Assembly (NCBI RefSeq): GCF_025562755.1
Contig: NZ_CP103300.1
Coordinates: 248,001-312,000 of the forward strand
Direction: 5' to 3'
DNA length: 64,000 nt
Source of the DNA: Endozoicomonas euniceicola
GTDB taxonomy: Bacteria > Pseudomonadota > Gammaproteobacteria > Pseudomonadales > Endozoicomonadaceae
Each line of letters starts with the position of its first letter. Within the stretch, counting starts at the first letter, position 1. The position numbers and the translations under genes were made by a program. The notes below the pieces were generated by a model, which saw nothing but the letters and a program-made list of their open reading frames with translations, had not been told where the DNA came from and did no database searches. Positions 1-9,084 of the stretch are shown here, one piece after another.

Positions 1-654
1 ATAGCCCTGGCGATGGCTGCTGCCATTCGTGGCTATCGCATGGTGCTGATCATGCCAGACAATATGACCGAAGAACGTCGTAAGTCCATGTCAGCCTATG
101 GCGCCGAGCTGATACTGGTGCCTCAGTCAAAAGGTATGGAAGGCGCCCGGGATCTGGCCCTGGAAATGGAACTGAAAGGGCAAGGCAAAGTGCTGAACCA
201 GTTTGCCAATCAGGATAATCCTCTTGCCCATTATCATGGTACAGGTCCTGAAATCTGGCAGCAGACCCGGGGCACTATCACACATTTTGTCAGTGCCATG
301 GGAACCACCGGCACTATTATGGGAACCTCCCGGTATCTCAAAGAACAAAACTCCCGAATTGAAATTGTCGGGCTGCAACCTGCCGAGGAAGCCAGCATTC
401 CCGGAATTCGTCGCTGGCCGCCAGAGTATTTGCCGGATATTTACGACGTTAGCCGTGTTGACAGAGTGATGGATATTACCCAGCAGGAAGCAGAACAGAC
501 CATGCGTGACCTTGCCACAAAAGAAGGCATCTTTTGTGGCATCTCATCGGGAGGCGCAGTAGCCGGTGCTCTGCATATAGCCAATGAGGTAGAAGGAGCC
601 ACTATTGTCTGCATCATCTGTGACCGGGGCGACCGGTATCTGTCACTGCTTTGA
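1..654 (+). CDS. cysM: Cysteine synthase B (O-acetylserine sulfhydrylase), 5' end outside window
   Basis: The reading frame is open from the first base, so the N-terminus (including the PLP lysine) lies outside the window. The visible 217 residues match the fold-type II PLP enzyme CysM, which makes cysteine from O-acetylserine and sulfide or thiosulfate. The sequence opens with the motif IALAMAAAIRGYR, followed by a central MGTTGTIMG loop and a C-terminal GISSGGAVAGAL segment that binds PLP phosphate in this family. It ends with CDRGDRYLS, typical of CysM/CysK C-termini. In Pseudomonas cysM lies next to gacS; here an unknown gene separates them. Confidence 0.95.
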   Translation: MALAMAAAIRGYRMVLIMPDNMTEERRKSMSAYGAELILVPQSKGMEGARDLALEMELKGQGKVLNQFANQDNPLAHYHGTGPEIWQQTRGTITHFVSAMGTTGTIMGTSRYLKEQNSRIEIVGLQPAEEASIPGIRRWPPEYLPDIYDVSRVDRVMDITQQEAEQTMRDLATKEGIFCGISSGGAVAGALHIANEVEGATIVCIICDRGDRYLSLL

Positions 655-791
655 AGCCAGTGCCAATACGGCTTAATCGCTTACCTTTAGTAAACAAAAA
701 CAAGATTCCGGGGAACTGATACCTTCTCAATGACTCTAAGAGCTGATAAGCCTATTTTCAATAATGTTGCAACAGGGAAGTTAAAACCAAA

Positions 792-2846
792 ATGGATGTT
801 AGATCAGGCTCTTCTGCCACCGCAGCTCATGGGATCCGTCACAATGAAATCACCAGCGATAAAGTGATAGAAAGTCCCTCCTGCCTGTATGGAAAGATTT
901 CGAAAAAAACGGTCATATCCCAGCTGACCAAGCTGCCAGAATATGGCTATGTTCTGGAAACCAGCCTCAGAGACCGGCTTCTGGAGCCAGTCTGGCGTCA
1001 CCTGGAAGTCAATCGGAAAGCCGTCTGGAGTGAATTTGACCCCGACGGGTCTGATCCTAATGAGCCTGACGAACCCACCCTGGAGCAAAGGTGGCTGATG
1101 AAAGGCGCTGTATACGATCAGTCTCACAGTGATATTGGCATTAGTTGCCAAAAAAAAGCGGTGACAGAGTCTATGAGCTGTAAAGAGGGCTCCCTTATTC
1201 TGCCTGACATTGACAAAATACCTGTGAATACGCCTTTTGCGATTTACAACAAAAGCAATGAAAAGCCCATTACAGTGCTTGGAAAGCAGAGTTCCAACTC
1301 ACTGTCTATGACCCTTAAGCCTGATGATGGCACTATTATACAAGCCATAAAAAAGAAAAATTCACCTATCCAGTGGGAGACGGTATCGAATTACCAGTCG
1401 AAGACCAGAAACTCTCCTGCCAATCCCATCCTTGTTGAGATTCCAACCAAAGAAGAAAAAATTGAGAGAAAAAAACTTAAGGACTCAGGGAAAAGTAAGG
1501 AGCACCCGTACAAAGGCGAGCCGTTTCTTACACCAACCATGGTTCAGGATCTGGCAGCAGAAGCAACAGCTCTGCCGAAACCCGATTTCTATAAACATAA
1601 AACAACGAGTCCCGATCCGTTTCAGAAGTTACTCACTGGCAAAACTGAAAAAAAAATTCTGGATAACGGCAAAAGGGTGGTTACAACCAACCTTATTGTG
1701 CAGTCAAGCAGTTGCGAACACATGATCCATCTCAGGTTAATTCGTGATGACGGCAATAACATTTTCATCTATATGCATGAAACCCTGGGACCTGACAACG
1801 AAATCGCTCTCAACATTAATGATGGTGTTATGAGTGCTATAGCCGGATTGTATGGCAATTACAATATCTACTTGTTGAAGCCCGGTTTCCAATTGCAAAA
1901 AGACGCCAGCTGCTGCTCCCAGTTTGCCCTTGAGTCAATGTTAACCTTTCATGAAACGTCAGACTTGGACGAGTGGATAATTAAAACAGCAAAGGATGCT
2001 GATGCGCTTATTCACTTACCAACAGGAAGGCGTAAAGACAAAGAAGCATCCGAACCACAGATTAAAGACGACAAATTTTATATTTCTGCTGATAAAATGC
2101 ATGTTCAGTTACTGAAAAGCAATCAAAACAGAGACTTATTGCGTGGCAATAAAAAAACACATAAATTGCCCACAGGTACTGACAAGGCAGAAGGTAAACC
2201 GTATATAGCTGAAGAAATCACTGATGCACAGCTGGATACCGTGGTTGACAACGAGACGGGTCAAACCCTTCGGGAGCATTACCAGAAGCACACCGTGTCA
2301 GTACCAGACGAAAATAACGCCGGTCGACTATCGGATATAAACCTGTTTGCAACGGGATTACGATATAAAAATATTTTAAAGTGGGAAAAACTGCACAAAG
2401 AGAAAATACACCAGGCACGCATAAAAAGGAAGACAGAATCTGTAAGCACAAGAGAGAAAACAAAAAAACACAAGCCCTCCACATATAACGAATCTTTAAA
2501 TCATCTTCGTGAGGTTTTAGCTGCAAAGCCGGAACTCCCCAAGGATAAACTCCTGACAATGGCTGCACAGACAATCACAGAAAAATCAGAGGCACTGGAT
2601 GAAAAGGAAAAACAGATAAGCCAACTTCAAACACTATCAAAGACCAAAGAAGAAGAATGGCAAAGAAAATTTGATGTCCGGGTACTGGAAGCCAGCAGAG
2701 TAGAACAGAAGTTTAAAGACATGAGTGCCAGAGCGGAACAGCAAAGAAAAGAAATCGCGGACCTCAACAAAAGAGTTGCTGAACTAACCTTGGAAGTTAA
2801 TCAAAAGAACAGCGTGCTGAAAAAAATACACGAACTTAGCCGTTAA
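792..2846 (+). CDS. Unknown 684-aa protein with C-terminal coiled coil
   Basis: I do not recognise a family. The protein has no signal peptide or membrane segment. It is hydrophilic and lysine-rich, with a basic stretch near residues 535-565 (RIKRKTES, TKKHKPS) and a strongly heptad-like, charged C-terminus from about residue 600 to the end that should form a coiled coil. The middle (roughly 290-400) looks more globular, with a short Cys pair (DASCCSQ). It lies between cysM and the gacS-like kinase, which are close neighbours in Pseudomonas, so it looks like a lineage-specific insertion. The ATG at 792 follows an AGGGAAG-like stretch at about 775. A secreted effector is possible from composition alone but not shown. 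Confidence 0.75.
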   Translation: MDVRSGSSATAAHGIRHNEITSDKVIESPSCLYGKISKKTVISQLTKLPEYGYVLETSLRDRLLEPVWRHLEVNRKAVWSEFDPDGSDPNEPDEPTLEQRWLMKGAVYDQSHSDIGISCQKKAVTESMSCKEGSLILPDIDKIPVNTPFAIYNKSNEKPITVLGKQSSNSLSMTLKPDDGTIIQAIKKKNSPIQWETVSNYQSKTRNSPANPILVEIPTKEEKIERKKLKDSGKSKEHPYKGEPFLTPTMVQDLAAEATALPKPDFYKHKTTSPDPFQKLLTGKTEKKILDNGKRVVTTNLIVQSSSCEHMIHLRLIRDDGNNIFIYMHETLGPDNEIALNINDGVMSAIAGLYGNYNIYLLKPGFQLQKDASCCSQFALESMLTFHETSDLDEWIIKTAKDADALIHLPTGRRKDKEASEPQIKDDKFYISADKMHVQLLKSNQNRDLLRGNKKTHKLPTGTDKAEGKPYIAEEITDAQLDTVVDNETGQTLREHYQKHTVSVPDENNAGRLSDINLFATGLRYKNILKWEKLHKEKIHQARIKRKTESVSTREKTKKHKPSTYNESLNHLREVLAAKPELPKDKLLTMAAQTITEKSEALDEKEKQISQLQTLSKTKEEEWQRKFDVRVLEASRVEQKFKDMSARAEQQRKEIADLNKRVAELTLEVNQKNSVLKKIHELSR

Positions 2847-2931
2847 TGACCCTCTACCTCTTCCCTATTCTCAGCAATAACATTATTATTCGCCAAAATA
2901 ATAATACTAATAAACAGGCTGTCGCCACGGC

Positions 2932-5712
2932 ATGACCCCCTATTCAAAAAATAATACGACACAGGCAGTCAAGCAGAGAATTCTCCTGATGGCACTGCTT
3001 CCGGGCATAATCATCTCACTGGTCATGGGCAGCCTCTATCTCTGGACTCGCTTCTCTGAACTGGAGCACCTGTTGTTAGAAAAAGCCCAGAGCAACAGTG
3101 CGCGTTTAGCGACGTTTATCGATATTGCCCTGACTGACGGAGACATGGATCAGGTGCAGGAGTTGTCCTCCCTGGCACTGGAAGACAGCGATGTCAGAGC
3201 GGTTAGTCTCCAAGACGAGTATGGAAACAAAATAGTTCATGCAGGTCCAAGGCTCAGCGCTACTGAAGACCTGAAGAAATTCCCTACATTGCAAACACTG
3301 GTATCTGGCGATGAATCGTTGCTGGTAACGTCACCGTTGTACAGTAACTTAAACATTATTGGCTGGCTGCGGGTTGAATACTCCTACGCAACAACTAACC
3401 TGGAAAAATACCGATCGCTGGCATTCAGTGCTCTGCTGGTATTGCTTGGTTTAGGGGCAGGAGCCATTTTCTGTCTCAAACTCGGACGCTCCATACTGTA
3501 TCCGCTGGAACAGATGATGAACCACCTGGCCATTATCAGCAGCGGCAAAATTCATCAACGACTTAACACTACTCCCACCAGCCTCTTGCATGATTTGGAA
3601 TCCAGCATCAACACTCTGCTCGACAGCATTGAAGAGGCCAGCGACGCCATGCGTAAAAGCGTTGACCAGACGACAGAGGAGCTGCAGGAAACACTGGAGA
3701 CCATTGAAATCCAGAACGTTGAGCTGGATCTTGCCAGGAAAGAAGCCCTGAAGGCCAGTCGCAGCAAAAGCGAATTCCTTGCGAATATGAGCCACGAAAT
3801 CAGAACGCCACTGAATGGTATTATTGGTTACACCAGCCTGATGCTGGAAGGTGAACTGAAACCCCAGCAGCGGGAATACCTGACCACCATTGAGAAATCA
3901 GCACAGGGACTGATGTCGCTGCTAAACGATATTCTGGATTTCTCGCGGCTGGAAGCAGGCAAGCTGGAACTCGACAACAGCCGTTTAAATCTGCACTCTG
4001 TGATAGACGACGTACTATCTATTATGGCTCCCGCCGCCTGTCACAAGTCACTGGAGCTGGTCAGTTTCATTTATAACGATACCCCTGATGACATCATGGG
4101 CGACCGGCAACGACTGTCGCAAATCCTGATTAACCTGGTCAGCAATGCTATTAAATTTACCAATAATGGCAGCGTTGCCGTTCGAGTCATGCTTGAGCAT
4201 AAAGACGATAATGGTTTAATAACACTGAAATTCACGGTGACAGACACCGGCACCGGTATGACACCGGAACAACATTCAAGACTGTTCCAGGCGTTTTCCC
4301 AGGCAGATTCCAGTCGCAGCAGAAAAGCCGGGGGGGCTGGGCTAGGTCTCGCCATTAGTAAAAGTCTGGTAGAACAGATGCAGGGTGAAATCGGGCTGGA
4401 TTCAGACCTGGGCAGGGGGTCAAGTTTCTGGTTTACCATTCGCAGCTATGCTACCGATAATAGAGCGGTGAAAAAAGCACCTACTACAAAAAAACGCTCC
4501 GTTTTGCTGTATGAGCCTCAGGAATTGTCCAGACTGGCTATCACCCACCAGCTTGAACGGCTGAACTGCGTTGTAGCCCCTCTGAGACAGAGACAGGATG
4601 TTACCAGACAGCTGAAGTCTAACCAGTTTGACCTGATTATCATCAGTCAGGAAGACCGCTCACTGACAACGGTCCTGACAGAAGCTGCCGAACTGTCTGA
4701 AAATACACCGGTCGTCGTACTGACCACCACCAGCACAACCTATGAACACCCGGATGTACTACCTGACAAGGTTAGTACATTGTCCAAACCCGTTGGTCAG
4801 CAACGACTGTTGGTTGCCTTGACAGATATAGATGCTGGCAGGCGATTTAGACGTAGTTTCAACAGTCAAAACCCGCCACAAACAAAGCAGTCAATTCTCG
4901 TGGTTGACGACAATCCGGTCAATGTAAAGCTGCTTAAAACCATGCTGAGCAATATGGGCCAGTCCGTCAAAACCGCCAGCAGTGGCTTTGAAGCGATTAA
5001 ACTGTGTCAGTCTACCCTGTTTGACCTGATTTTGATGGATGTGCAGATGCCTGGCATGGATGGCATTGAAACAACACGACAGATACGGTCAATGGAACAT
5101 ACAGGCAGCTCTCTACCGATTATTGCGGTCACGGCTCATGCCCTGCCCGATGAAAAGAAACTGATTCTACAAAACGGTCTGAATGACTATATGACCAAGC
5201 CGGTTAATGCACGACAATTGACGAGTATGGTCAGTCGCTGGACCAGCCAACCAGTTCAGAATAATCCCATACTTCGGGAAAACCACTTCACTGACAATCA
5301 AGTCACAAGCAGAAATGGTCCGGTAGACCGGGAACGAAGCATTCAGCTGGCAGGTGGAAACACGGCACTAGCCGATGAAATGCTTGATATGCTGGTTAAA
5401 GGGCTGGATAACGATCTCGAAACATTGCAGCGACATGCCCGGCACCACTACCACAAAGGTTTACTGGATCGGGTTCATCGCCTGCATGGTTCATGTCGTT
5501 ACTGTGGTGTACCAGAACTGGAGGAGGGTTGCTATCAATTGGAGAGCCTGTTAAAGCAGGATGAGTCAATCGATATGTCTGAGATTCAAACACAGCTCAA
5601 ACACCTGTTTTCTGCCATTCAGCGCTTACAGCACTGGTATCAAGAAAATTCAGAAAATAAAAATATGGAATCCTACTCACACTTACAAAAAGTCGACTGT
5701 CGCCCTGTATAA
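2932..5712 (+). CDS. gacS: Hybrid sensor histidine kinase of the GacS/BarA type
   Basis: A 926-aa tripartite kinase, close to the usual GacS/BarA length. N-terminal membrane segment at residues ~16-38, periplasmic sensor region ~40-160, second membrane segment ~163-183, HAMP linker and coiled coil to ~270. HisKA domain with phospho-acceptor His288 in MSHEIRTPLNG. HATPase with N-box NLVSNAIKF, DTGTGM and GLGLAIS boxes. A degenerate receiver-like stretch (~520-640) lacking the usual Asp precedes a true receiver beginning ILVVDDNPVN with Asp703 in LILMDVQMPG. A C-terminal Hpt domain carries His852 in HRLHGSCRYCG. In the family it phosphorylates GacA/UvrY and controls Rsm small RNAs. The neighbouring cysM supports GacS orthology. 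Confidence 0.93.
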   Translation: MTPYSKNNTTQAVKQRILLMALLPGIIISLVMGSLYLWTRFSELEHLLLEKAQSNSARLATFIDIALTDGDMDQVQELSSLALEDSDVRAVSLQDEYGNKIVHAGPRLSATEDLKKFPTLQTLVSGDESLLVTSPLYSNLNIIGWLRVEYSYATTNLEKYRSLAFSALLVLLGLGAGAIFCLKLGRSILYPLEQMMNHLAIISSGKIHQRLNTTPTSLLHDLESSINTLLDSIEEASDAMRKSVDQTTEELQETLETIEIQNVELDLARKEALKASRSKSEFLANMSHEIRTPLNGIIGYTSLMLEGELKPQQREYLTTIEKSAQGLMSLLNDILDFSRLEAGKLELDNSRLNLHSVIDDVLSIMAPAACHKSLELVSFIYNDTPDDIMGDRQRLSQILINLVSNAIKFTNNGSVAVRVMLEHKDDNGLITLKFTVTDTGTGMTPEQHSRLFQAFSQADSSRSRKAGGAGLGLAISKSLVEQMQGEIGLDSDLGRGSSFWFTIRSYATDNRAVKKAPTTKKRSVLLYEPQELSRLAITHQLERLNCVVAPLRQRQDVTRQLKSNQFDLIIISQEDRSLTTVLTEAAELSENTPVVVLTTTSTTYEHPDVLPDKVSTLSKPVGQQRLLVALTDIDAGRRFRRSFNSQNPPQTKQSILVVDDNPVNVKLLKTMLSNMGQSVKTASSGFEAIKLCQSTLFDLILMDVQMPGMDGIETTRQIRSMEHTGSSLPIIAVTAHALPDEKKLILQNGLNDYMTKPVNARQLTSMVSRWTSQPVQNNPILRENHFTDNQVTSRNGPVDRERSIQLAGGNTALADEMLDMLVKGLDNDLETLQRHARHHYHKGLLDRVHRLHGSCRYCGVPELEEGCYQLESLLKQDESIDMSEIQTQLKHLFSAIQRLQHWYQENSENKNMESYSHLQKVDCRPV

Positions 5713-5951
5713 TTTCATATTGTAAATTACAATCAATAATCAAAAGCACTCCTTCTACGGTTCTTTTTAGTCATGAATCAAATAGGTTGATCGGGTATAT
5801 TTCTGTACTTTTGTTCTTATTTATCTATGGCTGTAGTTCAGGTTGCATGTGACCAACTCAGAAGCTTTTGAGTACTCCCTAAGGGAGAGCATCAACAAGA
5901 CTTTGTGTTTTTTTACTCTAACAAGCATTAGTTTTGCATTGAATGACGGGC

Positions 5952-6698
5952 TTACACCCGTGCCCCGATAGAAAGCCTATCTTCTTTCACGGACATAATT
6001 ACCCAATCCCACTCCATACCTATAGGATCAGGGGGGGTTGTAGAAAAGTAGCTTCTCATATGCTGCTTAAAGTCGGATACAGTTGAGTATTGGAATAAAC
6101 CCTGGTCCGCGTCAAACATTTGCAAGATTCTGCCTTCACATCGTATACCTAACATATGGCTGAAAGCACCAAGTGAAGTGGCACCAAAGAAAGTACGGGA
6201 ACCCTCCATCCTATTCGGTGCATCACCAGCGTCTGACCGTGTATTCGCTCCTGTTATTCCCGTAAATTCTTGTTTTTTTCCAAAATAAAACAGCAAATAA
6301 CCGGGCTTGCTTAATGCCCAATTAACAACTTGTTCAAGGGGGAATAAGGCAAAACTTTTTCCACAAACGCCACAACGGGCTACCAGATTTTGACTTTGGA
6401 TCAAGAAGATTAACATATCAATCACATCGGTCTTTCTACCTGCAAACGTAGACCACCACGCACAGCCCCCCTGTATGATTGCCATTAAATGCTGGGAACC
6501 AAGCTCATTTGAATGCAAAATTCCCCTACCATTCGAGGCAATGCTTTTTTTCAACCATGTTATGGTCATACCTGAACTTAACCCTTCGTCAATACCCAGG
6601 GTACGGGCGAACATACGGGTTCGTCCTCTTAGCCTTCCCTCATACCAGGTACAATTTGCAGATTGCGTGTTGCTGATCTTAAAAACTTGTTGTATCAC
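5952..6698 (-). CDS. Possible C58 (YopT-like) papain-fold cysteine peptidase
   Basis: A 248-aa protein starting with GTG (AAAAGG lies nine bases upstream on the coding strand). Three segments resemble the YopT/AvrPphB (C58) catalytic sites: Cys79 in QGGCAWWSTF, His181 in GAFSHMLGIRC, and an Asp in FDADQGLFQY (Asp196 or Asp198). The His-to-Asp spacing and the FD..xGxF strand match the way the family places its catalytic His and Asp. C58 enzymes are host-directed effectors or toxins that cleave proteins near lipidated cysteines. There is no signal peptide, as expected for a type III cargo. It stands alone on the minus strand between gacS and acpS. The family call is inference from motifs; an Asn or Gln oxyanion residue was not identified. 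Confidence 0.5.
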   Translation of the reverse strand: MIQQVFKISNTQSANCTWYEGRLRGRTRMFARTLGIDEGLSSGMTITWLKKSIASNGRGILHSNELGSQHLMAIIQGGCAWWSTFAGRKTDVIDMLIFLIQSQNLVARCGVCGKSFALFPLEQVVNWALSKPGYLLFYFGKKQEFTGITGANTRSDAGDAPNRMEGSRTFFGATSLGAFSHMLGIRCEGRILQMFDADQGLFQYSTVSDFKQHMRSYFSTTPPDPIGMEWDWVIMSVKEDRLSIGARV

Positions 6699-6940
6699 AA
6701 CGATTAACCTTTTGATCTCCGAACCAATGGCACTCTTGAGGCTCCACCTAGGAAAAAAAGGGGTTTCCCAAGAAGGTAAACGACGATAAAAAATTGATTA
6801 GATGAAATGCAGGGTCAAATATGGAGTCATTTCGTGAATTGTGCAAAATAAAATGTTGATTGCACATATTATAGATAATATCTGTCGTTTGGTGTCATCT
6901 CTTGCTTCATCGAAGAGGCAGTAATGAATAATAGTGGCGG

Positions 6941-7020
6941 ATGCAAAATCTCGGATCAGGTCAGAGAATATATACGGCAAATGCAAAGTTTCGGATCAGG
7001 TCAGAGAATAAATACGACAG
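6941..7020. repeat. Two tandem copies of a 40-bp repeat in a 446-bp gene-free stretch
   Basis: Bases 6941-6980 and 6981-7020 are two head-to-tail 40-bp units sharing the core TCGGATCAGGTCAGAGAATA and the start ATGCAAA. They differ at a few positions. They lie in the AT-rich stretch 6699-7144 between the C58-like gene and acpS, where I see no convincing gene. A short inverted repeat at about 7110-7132 (GGGCAGA/TCTGCCC) just past the acpS stop could be a weak terminator, but it lacks a T-run. Confidence 0.8.
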
Positions 7021-7144
7021 ATACCTATTCTCACGCCCTACTTATAACTGAATAACCTTAGCCTGGCATAAATTGAGAAGCTTTTATTTCCACTCTGCTG
7101 TTTATTCGCAGGGCAGAAGACTCTGCCCCGCCTTCATAAAACGC

Positions 7145-7522
7145 TCAAGACTCCAGGACAACAAATGCCACAGCAGCATCCACCTCATCGGACAGACTCA
7201 GATGGATTGAGTGAATGCCACGCTGTTGTTGTAATTCCATGGCATAGCCATTGAACGTGAGTAGTGGAGCGCCCAGTTCATCATTGCTGACTTCCATGTG
7301 CTGAAACGACACTTTGCCAATACCAGTACCCAATGCTTTTGATGCTGCTTCCTTGGCGGCAAAACGCTTTGCCAGATAAGCCGCAGGATTCGCCTGCCGT
7401 GAAAAAACAACCATTTCAGCAGCGGTCAATATACGACGGGCAAAAGCTTCACCAGTGTTTTTTTTCAACACTTTCTGAATGCGCTCTATGCGTACGATAT
7501 CCGTTCCAATTCCGGCAATCAT
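7145..7522 (-). CDS. acpS: Holo-[acyl-carrier-protein] synthase
   Basis: 125 aa, the normal family length. AcpS transfers 4'-phosphopantetheine from CoA to the serine of apo-ACP, activating fatty acid synthesis. The N-terminus carries the family motif GIGTDIVRIERI with the Mg-binding Asp, and residues ~50-70 carry KRFAAKEAASKALGTGIG with the catalytic Glu/Lys region. The start ATG overlaps the pdxJ stop by four bases, so the two are translationally coupled at the end of the rnc-era-recO-pdxJ-acpS operon. Confidence 0.96.
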   Translation of the reverse strand: MIAGIGTDIVRIERIQKVLKKNTGEAFARRILTAAEMVVFSRQANPAAYLAKRFAAKEAASKALGTGIGKVSFQHMEVSNDELGAPLLTFNGYAMELQQQRGIHSIHLSLSDEVDAAVAFVVLES

Positions 7523-8265
7523 CGATGCAGGGATGCCCTTAGCATCAATGTTTTCATTTCCCGAACCGCCTCTTTCAGGCCAACAAACAACGCGCGCCCA
7601 ATAATGGCATGACCAATATTCAGCTCATTGATTCCCGCAATTGCAGCCACAGGCTCAACATTCTGGTAATTCAGGCCATGACCCGCATTAACAACCAGGC
7701 CTTTGCTCAGTGCGTATTCCGTCGCATGCTCCAGACGTTTCAGCTCAGCACGAATACACTCATGACTGCTCGCTTCGGCATACGCACCGGTATGCAGTTC
7801 GATCACCGGAGCACCCGCATCAACAGAAGCCTGAATCTGATCAACATCCGGATCAACAAACAATGACACTTCAGAATCCTGTGCTGCCATACGCTGACAG
7901 GCAGCAGCAATAGCAGCCTGATTCCCTATAACATCCAGCCCGCCCTCAGTGGTCAGCTCCTGTCTTTTTTCCGGCACCAGGCAGACACACTGAGGCTGAA
8001 CTTCTTCAGCAATCGACAACATTTCCTCTGTCACCGCCATTTCCAGGTTCATACGGGTCTGCAATACCTGGTGAATCAATCGAACATCGCGATCCTGAAT
8101 ATGTCGGCGGTCTTCCCGCAGGTGCAGGGTAATACCGTCAGCTCCCGCCTGTTCTGCTTCAATAGCGGCCTGAACCGGATCGGGGTAACTGATACCACGA
8201 GCCTGGCGAATGGTGGCAATATGGTCAATATTTACACCCAGCAAAATACGCTGATGGGGAATCAT
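7519..8265 (-). CDS. pdxJ: Pyridoxine 5'-phosphate synthase
   Basis: PdxJ condenses 1-deoxyxylulose 5-phosphate with 3-amino-2-oxopropyl phosphate to pyridoxine 5'-phosphate. Visible motifs are LGVNIDHIATIRQARG at the N-terminus, GADGITLHLREDRRHI, NLEMAVTEEM, and VNAGHGLNYQNV, all conserved in PdxJ. I chose the ATG at 8265 (248 aa), because AAGGAG sits seven bases before it and the family begins near this point. The open frame extends upstream to 8388 without homology. It overlaps acpS by four bases. Confidence 0.96.
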   Translation of the reverse strand: MIPHQRILLGVNIDHIATIRQARGISYPDPVQAAIEAEQAGADGITLHLREDRRHIQDRDVRLIHQVLQTRMNLEMAVTEEMLSIAEEVQPQCVCLVPEKRQELTTEGGLDVIGNQAAIAAACQRMAAQDSEVSLFVDPDVDQIQASVDAGAPVIELHTGAYAEASSHECIRAELKRLEHATEYALSKGLVVNAGHGLNYQNVEPVAAIAGINELNIGHAIIGRALFVGLKEAVREMKTLMLRASLHR

Positions 8266-8308
8266 GCAGATACTCCTTGTTAAACTTAAAGGGCTAAACC
8301 TGGTCATG

Positions 8309-9040
8309 TCACTCAACTGAGGACAAAACTGTATCACGTCTGTCTGTTCTGGTGAAAAGCTCCCTGCTTTGCAAAGGTTTTTCACCAATCAGAGGCAACA
8401 GGGCCAGTCGGGTAAAACGCTTGCAAGAAGGCAACCATTGGCCTTGGGTAAAGTCCCTCGCCGCCATAGCCTGCAAAGCAGCACCGGTAAAACAGTCAGC
8501 CTTGACCGGCATATCAGCCTTCAGCCCTGTCAGTCCCTGCTCCGGCAATAGACGATAACTGGCATCGGGCTGAATCGCCTGCCCCGTTGCCACATCGTGC
8601 TCAAGGTCAGGTAAATAACCGGTCAGCTCCAGCAGTTCCAGCTCAAACCAGCGCAAAACCGGTTCAAGCATCTCGTTACCCTGTAGCATTTCGATAACCT
8701 TTTCATACAGCTCAGGCAAACCGTCCATCCGCTGTCCGGGAAGAACCGCGCGCATGATCAATTCGTTTACATAGAAGCCGCAATAGAGGGATTGCCCGGA
8801 AAGGCGAATGGATCGGGAGAGTTCGATGTTAGTCAGGGTTTTCAGTTCACTGCGTCCGCGCCAGTTTAACCAGACCCGGGTAAAAGGTTGTAGCAAGGGG
8901 GCTGTTCTTGATTTCGCCTGCCGAACCCCTCGCACCACCATAGCCAGACGACCATAGTCTTCCACAAGGAATTCAGCAATGACTGAGCGCTCTTTATAGG
9001 GTCTGCTATGCAACAGCCAGGCTGCGCTCAGATCATTCAT
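8309..9040 (-). CDS. recO: DNA repair protein RecO
   Basis: 243 aa. RecO helps RecR load RecA onto SSB-coated single-stranded DNA in the RecFOR pathway. The N-terminal OB-fold strand pattern AAWLLHSRPYKERSVIAEFL and GVRQAKSRTAPLLQPF are recognisable, followed by YCGFYVNELIMRAV and the helical C-terminal domain. The zinc cysteines found in some RecO proteins are not evident. It lies between era (44-base gap) and pdxJ (43-base gap) in the usual operon order. Confidence 0.94.
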   Translation of the reverse strand: MNDLSAAWLLHSRPYKERSVIAEFLVEDYGRLAMVVRGVRQAKSRTAPLLQPFTRVWLNWRGRSELKTLTNIELSRSIRLSGQSLYCGFYVNELIMRAVLPGQRMDGLPELYEKVIEMLQGNEMLEPVLRWFELELLELTGYLPDLEHDVATGQAIQPDASYRLLPEQGLTGLKADMPVKADCFTGAALQAMAARDFTQGQWLPSCKRFTRLALLPLIGEKPLQSRELFTRTDRRDTVLSSVE

Positions 9041-9084
9041 AGACTTTTATTTGGGATAGCTATTTAAAAGGGCTGTTAAAAGAG

